From Prevotella sp. (GTDB lineage: Bacteria; Bacteroidota; Bacteroidia; Bacteroidales; Bacteroidaceae): DNA of 64,000 nucleotides. Position numbers and translations under genes: made by a program. The stretch lies in contig JAGCDO010000047.1 of assembly GCA_017651265.1 (NCBI GenBank), forward strand, positions 1 through 64,000, given 5' to 3'. The first letter of the stretch is position 1, and each line of letters begins with the position of its first letter. Positions 51,189 to 59,226 of this stretch are shown piece by piece. The notes below the pieces were generated by a model. That model did not search any database and was not told the origin of the DNA. It worked only from the letters and a program-made list of their open reading frames with translations.

Positions 51189-51821
51189 ATAGCCTAAGTC
51201 TTCGCCGACGAGCACCACGGTGTGGCGGCCCTTGGGGGAGTTGCGGAGGAAGTGCACGTAGTTGCAGATACTCTCGGGCGAGTTGCAGTTATGGCACACA
51301 CCATCCACCTGACAAGGGGTGTCGATACTGAAGCGGGCGGCATTGATGGGTGATGCCGTGGAACGGGCACGAGCCAGCGCAGCCTCCACATTCTGTGCCA
51401 CCTTGTTCAGGCCGATGACGAAGATCACCTTCTTGGGTCCCCATGTGATGGCTGCCACACGATTGCCGTTGCCATCGATGTTCACAATCACACCATCCTC
51501 GGAGATAGCATTGGCACTCGACAGATAGACATCGGTGGTGAAGGCGCGGACATACATCTGCAGCTTCTCCTCGTCACCCTCAACCAGATCACGATCGAGC
51601 ACCTCCAGCGTGCCACGCTCCTTGAGCGCCTGCGGGATACCCATATCGCGGATGGTCATGGTGCCGCCCCATGTCACACTACTGCCATCGGCAATCAGTT
51701 CAGAAACTTTTTTTACAGCCTCTGCTGCCGTCTCGCAGTAGAAGGCCTCCATGTGGCGACGTTTCAGATTCTTGATCATCCGCTCCGCCAGTCGTTTGTT
51801 TCTTATTTCTTTAGGTGTCAT
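51186..51821 (-). CDS. LUD-domain (LutC/DUF162-type) protein
   Basis: 211 residues of the lactate-utilisation LUD fold. 'YCETAAEAVKKVSELIADGS' (about 28-47), VTWGGTMTIRDMGI (about 49-62) and the C-terminal 'NCNSPESICNYV' (about 188-199) are typical of the single-domain LUD proteins of Bacteroidetes. The Lut system oxidises lactate, but lutA and lutB are not adjacent, so the role here is open. It lies 18 bases downstream of the esterase gene. Confidence 0.87.
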   Translation of the reverse strand: MTPKEIRNKRLAERMIKNLKRRHMEAFYCETAAEAVKKVSELIADGSSVTWGGTMTIRDMGIPQALKERGTLEVLDRDLVEGDEEKLQMYVRAFTTDVYLSSANAISEDGVIVNIDGNGNRVAAITWGPKKVIFVIGLNKVAQNVEAALARARSTASPINAARFSIDTPCQVDGVCHNCNSPESICNYVHFLRNSPKGRHTVVLVGEDLGY

Positions 51822-51839
51822 ATCAATAAGTCTATTAGG

Positions 51840-53012
51840 TTATTTGAACAGATACTGTGCAAACTCATGCAGCGACTTGCGCCACACCTGCCACTCATGG
51901 TCGCCAGGATAGGAGTTGAACTTCACCTCCACCCCACCGTCGCGCATCTTCTTCACAATGTTACGGGTGTACTCTATGCGTGGATCCTGCTCGCCGCAGC
52001 TCATGAAGAACACGTCGAACTGTTTGTTGAAGGTCTTGGTATCGGTTAATATACCCGGCACCTCTTTCTCTAAATCGAAGTTCGAAGCACCCTGAATACC
52101 GCCGAACATACCTGTGGAGAACACGCCCACGTTGGCGAACACCTCAGGGTCGCGCAGACCGATATAGAACGATTGTCCGCCTCCCATAGAAAGGCCGCAC
52201 ATGGCACGACTCTTACGGTCTTTCTTCACGCGGTAGGTCTTCTCGACAAAGGGAATGATATTGTCAACCATTTCGCTGCGGAAAGTCTGCATACCTTGCC
52301 AGCTGTAGCCACCGCCAAAGCCACCGTTACGTGAACGCACATTACTGTTCGAGCTCACCACAATCATCGGCACGGCCTTGCCTGCAGCAATCAGGTTGTC
52401 CATGATCTGAGCTGTCCTACCCTGCTCCATCCAACCGCGATGATCCTCACCGCCTCCATGCTGGATATACACCACGGGATAGTCCTGCTTACCTTCGTTG
52501 TAGCCGGCCGGGGTATAGACCATCAGGGGTCGCCACGACTCATCCACCTTACTATAATAATACACAGTACGTACCTCACCATGCGGCACATCCTGCACCT
52601 CGAAGACATCCATGCCTGCTTCCTTGATCTCGATGGCACTCGACCACCGACTACATCCGTAGAACGACTGACTGGCAGGGTCGGCTGTTGAAACACCGTC
52701 AACAATGAGCGAATAGTAGTGGTATCCTGGCACCTGTGGGTTGGTGGTCACGGTCCAGGCACCGTTATCCGACTTGTTCATATCATACTTTGTTCCGCAC
52801 AGATCAATCTGTACGTTCTGTGCCTGTGGGGCGTTCACACGGAACATCACACGGTTATCTGAAAGCACACGCGGATATCCGTTGATGTTAATATTGGTCA
52901 CTGGTGAGTAGGAACCCTCCGGGAAACTCTCCCGCTGGAATCCCTGTGCTGCAAGCTGTGTGCAGCAAACGACTGACATCAAGGCGGTCAGCATCATTCC
53001 GGTAGTTTTCAT
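51840..53012 (-). CDS. Secreted feruloyl-esterase-like hydrolase (CE1 type)
   Basis: 390 residues with a signal peptide to about 22. The N-terminal beta domain (about 35-125, 'NRVMFRVNAPQAQNVQIDLC') resembles a CBM48/E-set module. The esterase D domain then carries the nucleophile in CGLSMGGGQS (about 267-276), an Asp in 'CGEQDPRIEYT' and the His in PGDHEWQVW (about 370). This pairing is common in Prevotella xylan-degradation enzymes that remove ferulate or acetyl groups. No other xylan genes are nearby. Confidence 0.88.
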   Translation of the reverse strand: MKTTGMMLTALMSVVCCTQLAAQGFQRESFPEGSYSPVTNININGYPRVLSDNRVMFRVNAPQAQNVQIDLCGTKYDMNKSDNGAWTVTTNPQVPGYHYYSLIVDGVSTADPASQSFYGCSRWSSAIEIKEAGMDVFEVQDVPHGEVRTVYYYSKVDESWRPLMVYTPAGYNEGKQDYPVVYIQHGGGEDHRGWMEQGRTAQIMDNLIAAGKAVPMIVVSSNSNVRSRNGGFGGGYSWQGMQTFRSEMVDNIIPFVEKTYRVKKDRKSRAMCGLSMGGGQSFYIGLRDPEVFANVGVFSTGMFGGIQGASNFDLEKEVPGILTDTKTFNKQFDVFFMSCGEQDPRIEYTRNIVKKMRDGGVEVKFNSYPGDHEWQVWRKSLHEFAQYLFK

Positions 53013-53052
53013 ATTCTTACATCTTTGTTGTCACACTATTAAAAAATCGTTT

Positions 53053-53084
53053 GCGAAGATACAACAAATACTACAAACCACCAA
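53053..53084 (-). promoter_or_regulatory. Promoter of the esterase gene
   Basis: TTTG (53081-53084 on the minus strand), 20 bases, TATCTTCG (53053-53060; one mismatch to TAnnTTTG). Rightwards, 53142-53175 holds an imperfect 13-base hairpin (AGGGAATCCCCTA / TAGGGATTTCCCC) between the two divergent genes. Confidence 0.6.
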
Positions 53085-53235
53085 AAAAACTTGAATATTG
53101 TTTGTGATATATATGTAATTATTGTTCATTAGCAACATAATAGGGAATCCCCTATCATTATTTAGGGATTTCCCCACATGTTCGCAGTAAAAATATGTAT
53201 AAATTTACGGCGCTAATCACTATAATCGTTAAGTC

Positions 53236-53739
53236 ATGAAGAGGAATCTGATTTCAATGACGTGTGTACTCTTGACTTTGATAGTGCTCATGGGATGTGC
53301 GACATCAAAGGAGAAGACCGCGAGGAAGACTGAACAGGCAGATAGAGTGGAGTCTGCATTGGCTGAAAGGCACTACAAGATTGCAGTGAATATGATGATC
53401 GACCCGAGCGAAACCGAAGAAAAAGTAAATCAGCTTTTACCACAACCATATAGGTTAGAGGTGAGAAACGACTCGCTGTACTCATTTCTGCCGAAGAACG
53501 GAAATAATTGGATCATGAATACGTTAGGTCAGGGGGGCCTGATACTCTTGGAACCCATCTGTAGTTACCAAGAGGTAATGACAAAGAAAGGCAAACGGCA
53601 TATAGAAATAGGCGTGGAAAATGTGGAGGACTCCTATACATTTTTGATTGATGTGACCGCCGATGGTAATTCATACATCAGTGTGTACCCCCGTAAGCGA
53701 GAACGCATTTCGTATTATGGTAATTTGATACTTGATTAA
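53236..53739 (+). CDS. DUF4251 lipoprotein
   Basis: 167 residues with a lipoprotein signal (LMGCAT, Cys at about 21). The body runs 'ALAERHYKIAVNMMIDPSET' (about 41-60), 'YRLEVRNDSLYSFLPKNG' and a C-terminal beta sandwich ending 'ISYYGNLILD', which fits the DUF4251 family of small Bacteroidetes periplasmic proteins. Function unknown. The ATG is 13 bases after an AT-rich stretch with no clear promoter box. Confidence 0.78.
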   Translation: MKRNLISMTCVLLTLIVLMGCATSKEKTARKTEQADRVESALAERHYKIAVNMMIDPSETEEKVNQLLPQPYRLEVRNDSLYSFLPKNGNNWIMNTLGQGGLILLEPICSYQEVMTKKGKRHIEIGVENVEDSYTFLIDVTADGNSYISVYPRKRERISYYGNLILD

Positions 53740-53764
53740 CTTCCGTAAAAAAAGTGTTGTCAGA

Positions 53765-53796
53765 TTTGTTTTATTGAAGTAAAAACCGTACCTTTG
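53765..53796 (+). promoter_or_regulatory. Promoter of the RluA gene
   Basis: TTTG (53765-53768), 20 bases, TACCTTTG (53789-53796). The box overlaps the small palindrome TTTGGCTTCGCCAAA. Confidence 0.8.
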
Positions 53797-53814
53797 GCTT
53801 CGCCAAATGACTTC

Positions 53815-55671
53815 ATGAAACATTTCCATACCCTACAAACCAACATGGCACGACCGGAGCAGTTCAATGATCCGTTCGACTATGAGCCGCACCCGCTGAG
53901 CATCTTGGCGGCAGAAGAGGTGCAGCGGTATATCATGGAACACCCTGACATCAAGGAAGATGCCGATCAAGGGAAGATGTTCGGGGTGCTGGTGGTTTCT
54001 CTTCCGAGGAAGGACGAAGGAGGAAGGAGGAAGGAGATTGCCACTGAGATACAGAGTGAGGGTTCGGGAATTGGATTCTTGGCGGCGTATAGTGGATTGC
54101 TGGCTGGTAGGAACGACTGGGAGTGGTTTGTGCCGCCTGTGTTCGATGCACAAGATCCTAACGGGTACTTCAAGGTGCATGAGCGGGAGATAACCGAGAT
54201 GAACCACAAGGTGGAGTTGTTAGAGAAGGAATTGGATCATCTCTATCACCAACCCGACTACCTGAAGATGCTTCGTACCACGGAGGACCTGCTCAGTGAG
54301 CACGAGAAGAAGATGAAGACCGCTAAGGTGCTGCGCGACATGAAGCGTCTGCAACACAATATCTCGCCTGAAGAGCATGCGGAGCTGGTGCGAGAGAGTC
54401 AGTTCATGAAGGCCGAGATGCGGCGCATCAAGAAGCGCTGTGAAGAACTAGAACAGCCGTGGAAGGAAAAGGAAGAAACACTCAAGAATGAGATTACCCG
54501 ACTGAAAGTCCTCCGCAAGGAAGCATCTGACGACCTGCAGCGCTGGCTGTTTTCACAATACAAGATGCGGAACGCGCAGGGTGAAACCAAAGACCTCATC
54601 GAGATCTTCAACGATTATAACGGTCAGCTACCCCCAGCAGGGTCAGGTGACTGCTGTGCACCGAAACTGCTGCAGTATGCTTTTGAGAACAACCTCCAAC
54701 CCCTATGCATGGCCGAGTTCTGGTGGGGCGCTTCGCCCAAGATGGAGATCCGTCATCACCTGAACTATTATCCCGCCTGCAGAGGGAAGTGCCTCCCGAT
54801 TTTGGGGTGGATGTTATCGAGGAGGAAGGACGAAGGAGGAAGGACGAAGGAGATTACTTCTGAGATACAGGATTCGAAGGATTCTACACAAGATTCATAT
54901 ACACAAAACATTTCTCCTTCCTCCCTCCTCCTTCCTCCTTCCTCGAAAAATATCCTCTTCGAGGATCCCTACCTCCTCGTACTGAACAAACCCGCTGGGA
55001 TGCTGAGTGTGCCGGGGAAGACTGGGGAGGAGAGTGTGGAGAGCATGATGAGGGAATATCTGCATGACGATGTGAATCCCATCATCGTGCACCGACTCGA
55101 TATGGATACCTCAGGACTGATGGTGATTGCCAAGACCAAATGGACTTACACGGAGCTGCAAAAGCAGTTCCTGGAGCATCAGGTAGAGAAAACATACGTG
55201 GCCCTATTAGAACACATGCCCGAAGGGAAACCGCTCAAAGGCACCATCTCCCTTCCCCTTCGACCGGATATCTACGATCGTCCGCGACAGCTGGTGGATT
55301 GGGAGAATGGAAAGGAAGCGATCACAGATTATTATATTACGAGGAAGGAGGAAGGACGAAGGAGGAAGGAGATTACTTCTGAGATTCTGGATTCAAAGAA
55401 TTCTGTTCAGGACACATGTACCCAGTGCATTTCTCCTTCCTCCTTCGTCCTTCCTCCTTCCTCGATAAAAATTTTCCTCCGCCCCCAAACAGGGCGGACC
55501 CACCAACTGCGCGTGCACTGCGCTCATCAAGAAGGATTAGGGGTACCGATTGTGGGGGATGCACTCTATGGACATCGGGCCGACCGCCTTTATCTGCATG
55601 CCGAGACGCTGTCGTTCATTCATCCCAAGAGTGGGGAGCGCCTGCAATTCCACTGTCCTGCTCCCTTCTGA
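53815..55671 (+). CDS. RluA-family RNA pseudouridine synthase with three in-frame repeat insertions
   Basis: Isomerises uridine to pseudouridine in rRNA or tRNA. 618 residues from the ATG at 53815. An N-terminal Bacteroidetes-specific part ('GFLAAYSGLLAGRNDWEWFV') and a coiled coil (about 120-250) precede the synthase domain: 'LVLNKPAGMLSVPGK', catalytic HRLDMDTSGL (about 426-435) and 'TGRTHQLRVH' (about 560-569). Three inserts interrupt it: about residues 65-82 (RKDEGGRRKEIATEIQ), about 335-377 (RRKDEGGRTKEITSEIQ..) and about 509-550 (RKEEGRRRKEITSEIL..). Each is encoded by a GGAAGGA-type element and keeps the frame. Catalytic motifs are intact, so the enzyme is probably active. Confidence 0.92.
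   Translation: MKHFHTLQTNMARPEQFNDPFDYEPHPLSILAAEEVQRYIMEHPDIKEDADQGKMFGVLVVSLPRKDEGGRRKEIATEIQSEGSGIGFLAAYSGLLAGRNDWEWFVPPVFDAQDPNGYFKVHEREITEMNHKVELLEKELDHLYHQPDYLKMLRTTEDLLSEHEKKMKTAKVLRDMKRLQHNISPEEHAELVRESQFMKAEMRRIKKRCEELEQPWKEKEETLKNEITRLKVLRKEASDDLQRWLFSQYKMRNAQGETKDLIEIFNDYNGQLPPAGSGDCCAPKLLQYAFENNLQPLCMAEFWWGASPKMEIRHHLNYYPACRGKCLPILGWMLSRRKDEGGRTKEITSEIQDSKDSTQDSYTQNISPSSLLLPPSSKNILFEDPYLLVLNKPAGMLSVPGKTGEESVESMMREYLHDDVNPIIVHRLDMDTSGLMVIAKTKWTYTELQKQFLEHQVEKTYVALLEHMPEGKPLKGTISLPLRPDIYDRPRQLVDWENGKEAITDYYITRKEEGRRRKEITSEILDSKNSVQDTCTQCISPSSFVLPPSSIKIFLRPQTGRTHQLRVHCAHQEGLGVPIVGDALYGHRADRLYLHAETLSFIHPKSGERLQFHCPAPF
54005..54060. repeat. GGAAGGA element, half copy, inside the RluA gene
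   Basis: CGAGGAAGGACGAAGGAGGA then AGGAGGAAGGAGA (54005-54037), followed by TTGCCACTGAGATACAG, which matches the start of the loop in the two full copies. The pyrimidine arm is missing. Confidence 0.85.
54818..54945. repeat. GGAAGGA palindromic element, full copy 1, inside the RluA gene
   Basis: 128 bases. Purine arm 54818-54853, loop beginning TTACTTCTGAGATACAGGAT, pyrimidine arm 54913-54945. The arms are complementary with a few mismatches. Read in frame as about 43 residues ending SPSSLLLPPSSK. Confidence 0.9.
55340..55464. repeat. GGAAGGA palindromic element, full copy 2, with a perfect 33-base inverted repeat
   Basis: 125 bases. Arm 55340-55372 (CGAGGAAGGAGGAAGGACGA.. GGAAGGAGA) is exactly the reverse complement of 55432-55464, with a 59-base loop starting TTACTTCTGAGATTCTGGAT. 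It is three bases shorter than the other full copy and is read as 42 residues in the same frame. Confidence 0.93.
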
Positions 55672-55792
55672 CGGGACAGTTTCTCTTCCGACAAGGTCTT
55701 AATATGTTCAGATTGTGTCAATATTGAAGAAATCCTTGTCAAAATGAGAAGAAAGTTTCATGGTCTCGAAAAAAAGTGTTTCCTTTGCACCC

Positions 55793-56755
55793 ATGAAGCA
55801 GAACAACCAGCCTCTCATATTAACAATCACCGGTTCCGACGGCACTGGTGGCTCCGGGGTGCAGGCAGACATCAAGACCATCACCAGTCTGGGTGGCTAT
55901 GCCGTTTCTGTCGTTACCTCGGTCACCATGCAGAACACATTGGGTATCCAGGAGTTTTACGACCTGCCCTGCGAGATTATCGCCAGACAGATCGAGGCCA
56001 TCATGGATGATGTGGTGCCCGAAGCAGTGAAGATTGGAATGCTGAGGAACGTGGAGACGGTGGAGGTGGTGACCCGATTGATTGAGAAATACCACCCGCA
56101 GTATATCGTCTATGATCCCGTCGTCACGACCGTTCGCGGTGAGCAGCTCATGAGTGACGAGGTGGTGAAAGCCATTGCCGAGCATCTGGTCCCTCTGTGC
56201 CATGTCATTACCCGTCGCGGAGCCGATGAGGTGGTAGTGACTGCCGGTGGACGATCGTACCCGTTACCACAGCTCACCCATGCAAACAGTCATGGTCTGG
56301 GCGGTGCGCTCTCCTCAGCCATTGCCACCTATATGGCACAAGGTAACGGTTTTGAGGAAGCCATTCTGCAAGCCAACAGCTACGTGAACCGTCAGGTGGC
56401 CTACATCAGTAACCTCCAAGGCAGGAGCAGTGAGCTGTACAACGAATTCCTGAGTGAGCTCACCCTTCACCATGCCACCAATCGCGATGTCCATTTCTAT
56501 GCCGATATGCTGAATGTCAGTGCCCGCTACCTGGCTCAGGTCACCAAGCGCATTACAGGACAGTCGCCCAAGATGATTATCGACGAGTACCTGCTGAAGG
56601 AAATCAAGCTTTCCCTGATCAATACGAAAAAGTGCATTCAAGAGGTGGCCTATCAATACGGGTTCCACTCCCAGGCACAGTTCACGAAGTTCTTCAAGAA
56701 GCTCACAGGAGAGAATCCAACCCAGTTCCGTCACAAACACAGAAGAATAGAATAA
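55793..56755 (+). CDS. ThiD-like pseudokinase fused to an AraC-type DNA-binding domain, probable B6-locus regulator
   Basis: 320 residues. Residues 8-215 follow the HMP/pyridoxal kinase fold: TITGSDGTGGSGVQADIKTI (11-30) and SVTMQNT (43-49) keep the substrate-side residues. The catalytic loop, HGTGCTLSSA in the family, here reads HGLGGALSSA (167-176), with the catalytic Cys/Asp position changed to Gly. Between CHVIT (136-140) and VVVTAGG (147-153) about 40-50 residues of the nucleotide-binding part are missing. Residues 225-316 are an AraC/HTH_18 domain ('CIQEVAYQYGFHSQAQFTKF'). Position directly before pdxS and pdxT suggests a B6-vitamer-responsive activator. The start ATG is five bases after TTCCTTTG. 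Confidence 0.85.
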   Translation: MKQNNQPLILTITGSDGTGGSGVQADIKTITSLGGYAVSVVTSVTMQNTLGIQEFYDLPCEIIARQIEAIMDDVVPEAVKIGMLRNVETVEVVTRLIEKYHPQYIVYDPVVTTVRGEQLMSDEVVKAIAEHLVPLCHVITRRGADEVVVTAGGRSYPLPQLTHANSHGLGGALSSAIATYMAQGNGFEEAILQANSYVNRQVAYISNLQGRSSELYNEFLSELTLHHATNRDVHFYADMLNVSARYLAQVTKRITGQSPKMIIDEYLLKEIKLSLINTKKCIQEVAYQYGFHSQAQFTKFFKKLTGENPTQFRHKHRRIE

Positions 56756-56783
56756 ATCACAAACACAGTAGAATAGCATAAAA

Positions 56784-57659
56784 ATGAAAGAGAACAGACA
56801 AACCCTGAACCGCAACCTGGCACAGATGCTCAAGGGCGGTGTGATTATGGACGTGACAACACCCGAACAGGCCCGTATCGCCGAGGCTGCCGGAGCCTGT
56901 GCCGTGATGGCCTTAGAGCGTATCCCCGCGGATATCCGTGCCGCTGGCGGTGTGTCCCGTATGAGCGACCCGAAGATGATCCGTGGTATCCAGGAGGCTG
57001 TCACCATCCCCGTTATGGCCAAATGCCGCATCGGTCATTTTGCCGAGGCCCAGATCCTGCAGGCCATCGAGATTGATTATATCGATGAGAGTGAGGTCTT
57101 GTCACCGGCAGATGATGTGTATCATATCGACAAGACCCAGTTTGAGGTGCCGTTCGTTTGTGGGGCCAAGGACTTAGGTGAGGCTTTGCGTCGCATTGCC
57201 GAAGGTGCCACGATGATACGCACCAAGGGGGAGCCAGGAACAGGTGACATCATCCAGGCGGTGCGCCACATGCGGATGATGCAGAGTGAGATTCGCCGAC
57301 TGGTGAGCATGAGTGAGGATGAACTGTATGAGGCAGCCAAGCAGTTGCGTGCCCCCTACGATCTGGTCAAATTCGTACATGAAAACGGTAAGCTGCCCGT
57401 AGTGAACTTCGCCGCCGGCGGTGTGGCCACACCAGCCGATGCAGCCCTGATGATGCAGTTGGGTGCCGAGGGAGTGTTCGTGGGATCAGGCATCTTCAAG
57501 AGCGGCAACCCCGCCAAGCGGGCTCAGGCCATCGTGAAGGCCGTTACCAACTACCGCGATGCGAAACTGTTGGCAGAGCTGTCGGAAGATCTCGGAGAGG
57601 CCATGGTGGGCATCAACGAGAGTGAGATCCAGCTGTTGATGGCTGAAAGAGGAAAGTGA
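56784..57659 (+). CDS. pdxS: Pyridoxal 5'-phosphate synthase, synthase subunit
   Basis: 291 residues. Makes PLP from ribose 5-phosphate, glyceraldehyde 3-phosphate and ammonia. The family sequence is very conserved: [20 protein letters not shown] (about 14-33), '[20 protein letters not shown]' (about 40-59), MAKCRIGH with the first catalytic Lys (about 78-85), '[10 protein letters not shown]' and TKGEPGTG with the second Lys (about 152-159). It is 28 bases after the fusion gene, where a 25-base sequence is duplicated (56731-56783), and one base before pdxT. Confidence 0.98.
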   Translation: MKENRQTLNRNLAQMLKGGVIMDVTTPEQARIAEAAGACAVMALERIPADIRAAGGVSRMSDPKMIRGIQEAVTIPVMAKCRIGHFAEAQILQAIEIDYIDESEVLSPADDVYHIDKTQFEVPFVCGAKDLGEALRRIAEGATMIRTKGEPGTGDIIQAVRHMRMMQSEIRRLVSMSEDELYEAAKQLRAPYDLVKFVHENGKLPVVNFAAGGVATPADAALMMQLGAEGVFVGSGIFKSGNPAKRAQAIVKAVTNYRDAKLLAELSEDLGEAMVGINESEIQLLMAERGK

Positions 57660-57660
57660 G

Positions 57661-58215
57661 ATGAGGATAGCGGTATTGGCATTACAAGGGGCATTTGCGG
57701 AACATGAGCAGATGCTGGAACGCATCGGTGTGGACTATTTCGAGGTGAGACAGGCAGCCGACTGGCAACAGCCGAAGGATGGTCTGATCCTTCCCGGTGG
57801 GGAGAGCACCACGATGATGAAGCTACTGTATGATCTGGGGTTGTATCACGACATCCAGCAAGCCATACAAGAGGGGCTGCCCGTCTTCGGCACCTGTGCT
57901 GGTCTTATCCTACTCGACCGCTCCCACTTAGGAACCATGGACATCGTGGCACGCCGCAATGCCTACGGACGACAATTGGGCAGCTTTCACACACTGGCAC
58001 CGTTCAAAGGGATTCTCGATGAAGTGCCCATGACCTTCATCCGTGCACCCTATATCCAAGAGACAGGAGAGGAGGTGGAGGTGCTGGCAGAGGTTGATCA
58101 CCATATCGTGGCAGCACGACAAGACCATCAGCTCGTCACCGCCTTCCATCCCGAACTCGATGAGGATCCCCGACTCCACCAGTACTTTATCAGCATGGTA
58201 CATGATTCCGTTTAA
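57661..58215 (+). CDS. pdxT: Pyridoxal 5'-phosphate synthase, glutaminase subunit
   Basis: 184 residues of a class I glutaminase that feeds ammonia to PdxS. It has the [10 protein letters not shown]-terminus (7-15), LPGGEST (44-50), the nucleophile in [10 protein letters not shown] (Cys79), and the His-Glu pair in [14 protein letters not shown] (about 160-173). It lies one base after the pdxS stop codon, so translation is coupled. Confidence 0.97.
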   Translation: MRIAVLALQGAFAEHEQMLERIGVDYFEVRQAADWQQPKDGLILPGGESTTMMKLLYDLGLYHDIQQAIQEGLPVFGTCAGLILLDRSHLGTMDIVARRNAYGRQLGSFHTLAPFKGILDEVPMTFIRAPYIQETGEEVEVLAEVDHHIVAARQDHQLVTAFHPELDEDPRLHQYFISMVHDSV

Positions 58216-58298
58216 CTTCGCCCAAGGTTCTCACACTCGGAAAAGCCCAAATATATTTGGCTTTTCACTCGTTTATTCGTACTTTGGCTTCGCCGAAG
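58216..58298. repeat. Palindromic promoter-bearing element, copy D
   Basis: Plus-strand reading: TTCTCACACTCGGAAAAGCC, CAAATATATTTG, GCTTTTCACTCGTTTATTCG, TACTTTGG. The stem AAAAGCC/GGCTTTT differs from other copies while the layout is kept. Here the active kinase promoter is further down, at 58332-58362. Confidence 0.6.
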
Positions 58299-58331
58299 TT
58301 ACTCCGTCTCAGCAAAAAAAGAAACAGTTTC

Positions 58332-58362
58332 TTTGTTTTGCGTTCGACTTTTCGTAACTTTG
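58332..58362 (+). promoter_or_regulatory. Promoter of the B6 kinase gene, nearly leaderless
   Basis: TTTG (58332-58335), 19 bases, TAACTTTG (58355-58362), only eight bases before the ATG. Confidence 0.82.
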
Positions 58363-58370
58363 CAGCCGAT

Positions 58371-59189
58371 ATGGCAAAAAAGCAGATATTATTGATCAAC
58401 GACCTTGCCGGCTATGGTAAGGTGGCCACGGCAGCGATGCTTCCCATCCTGTCGTATATGGGACATCCTGTGTATAACCTCCCTACAGCATTGGTATCGA
58501 ACACCCTCGACTATGGGAAGTTCAATATCATGGACACCACGGATTATATAAAAGGTGTATTCCCGGTGTGGAAGGAACTTGGTTTCAGTTTCGATGCTAT
58601 TGCCACTGGATTCATTGCCAGTGAGCGACAGGCACAGATTGTGGCTGCCTACTGTCGTGAGCAAGCTGCCAACGGTACGGTGATCTTCGTTGATCCCATC
58701 ATGGGTGACGAGGGAAAGCTGTATAATGGTGTTACGGAAGCGGCCGTGCAGAGCATGCGCGAGATGATCAGTGTGGCCCATCTGATTTTCCCCAACTACA
58801 CCGAGGCCTGCTACCTTACCGACACCCCTTATCGGAAAGAAGGCGTGAACTGGCAGGAGGCCAAGGAACTGCTTGACAAGCTGCGCCAATTAGGAACAAA
58901 GTCGGCCTTGATCACCAGTCTGATGGTTGATGGGCAATGTGCGGTGGTGGGCTATAACCACTTCATCGGCGAGTATTTCCTACTGCCCTATACCGAGATC
59001 CCCGTCCACTTCCCCGGTACCGGCGATATGTTCTCAGCCATTCTCATCGGTCATCTGCTCAACGACGAGCCGTTGAAACCCAGTACCCGTATTGCCATGG
59101 ACGCTCTCTATCGTCTGATTGAGGTAAACAAAGACAATGAGGACAAGAACAGGGGTATCCCCATCGAGAACTGGCTCTCACTCCTTTGA
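58371..59189 (+). CDS. Pyridoxal/pyridoxine kinase
   Basis: 272 residues of the PdxK/PdxY ribokinase-like group, phosphorylating B6 vitamers. The N-terminus ILLINDLAGYGKVATAAMLP (5-24) and 'LPTALVSNTLDYGKF' match the bacterial pyridoxamine kinase group, 'FVDPIMGDEGKLYNG' (about 104-118) and the catalytic GTGDMFSA (about 223-230) are intact. In contrast with the ThiD-like fusion at 55793, this protein keeps the catalytic Asp. Its stop codon TGA falls inside a CTTTGACCAAATCCCTTTGA array. Confidence 0.92.
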   Translation: MAKKQILLINDLAGYGKVATAAMLPILSYMGHPVYNLPTALVSNTLDYGKFNIMDTTDYIKGVFPVWKELGFSFDAIATGFIASERQAQIVAAYCREQAANGTVIFVDPIMGDEGKLYNGVTEAAVQSMREMISVAHLIFPNYTEACYLTDTPYRKEGVNWQEAKELLDKLRQLGTKSALITSLMVDGQCAVVGYNHFIGEYFLLPYTEIPVHFPGTGDMFSAILIGHLLNDEPLKPSTRIAMDALYRLIEVNKDNEDKNRGIPIENWLSLL

Positions 59190-59220
59190 CCAAATCCCTT
59201 TGACCTTTGACCGAGTCCCT
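59184..59220. repeat. CTTTGAC heptad array covering the kinase stop codon
   Basis: CTTTGAC, CAAATCC, CTTTGAC, CTTTGAC, CGAGTCC. The stop TGA (59187-59189) is in the first unit. Nearly the same array is at 4063, 5108 and 32814. Confidence 0.85.
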
Positions 59221-59226
59221 CAGGCA

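Noticed and set aside
54818-55464. Insertion sequence in the RluA gene
   Set aside because: The elements are about 125 bases, carry no transposase and keep the reading frame; treated as palindromic repeats.
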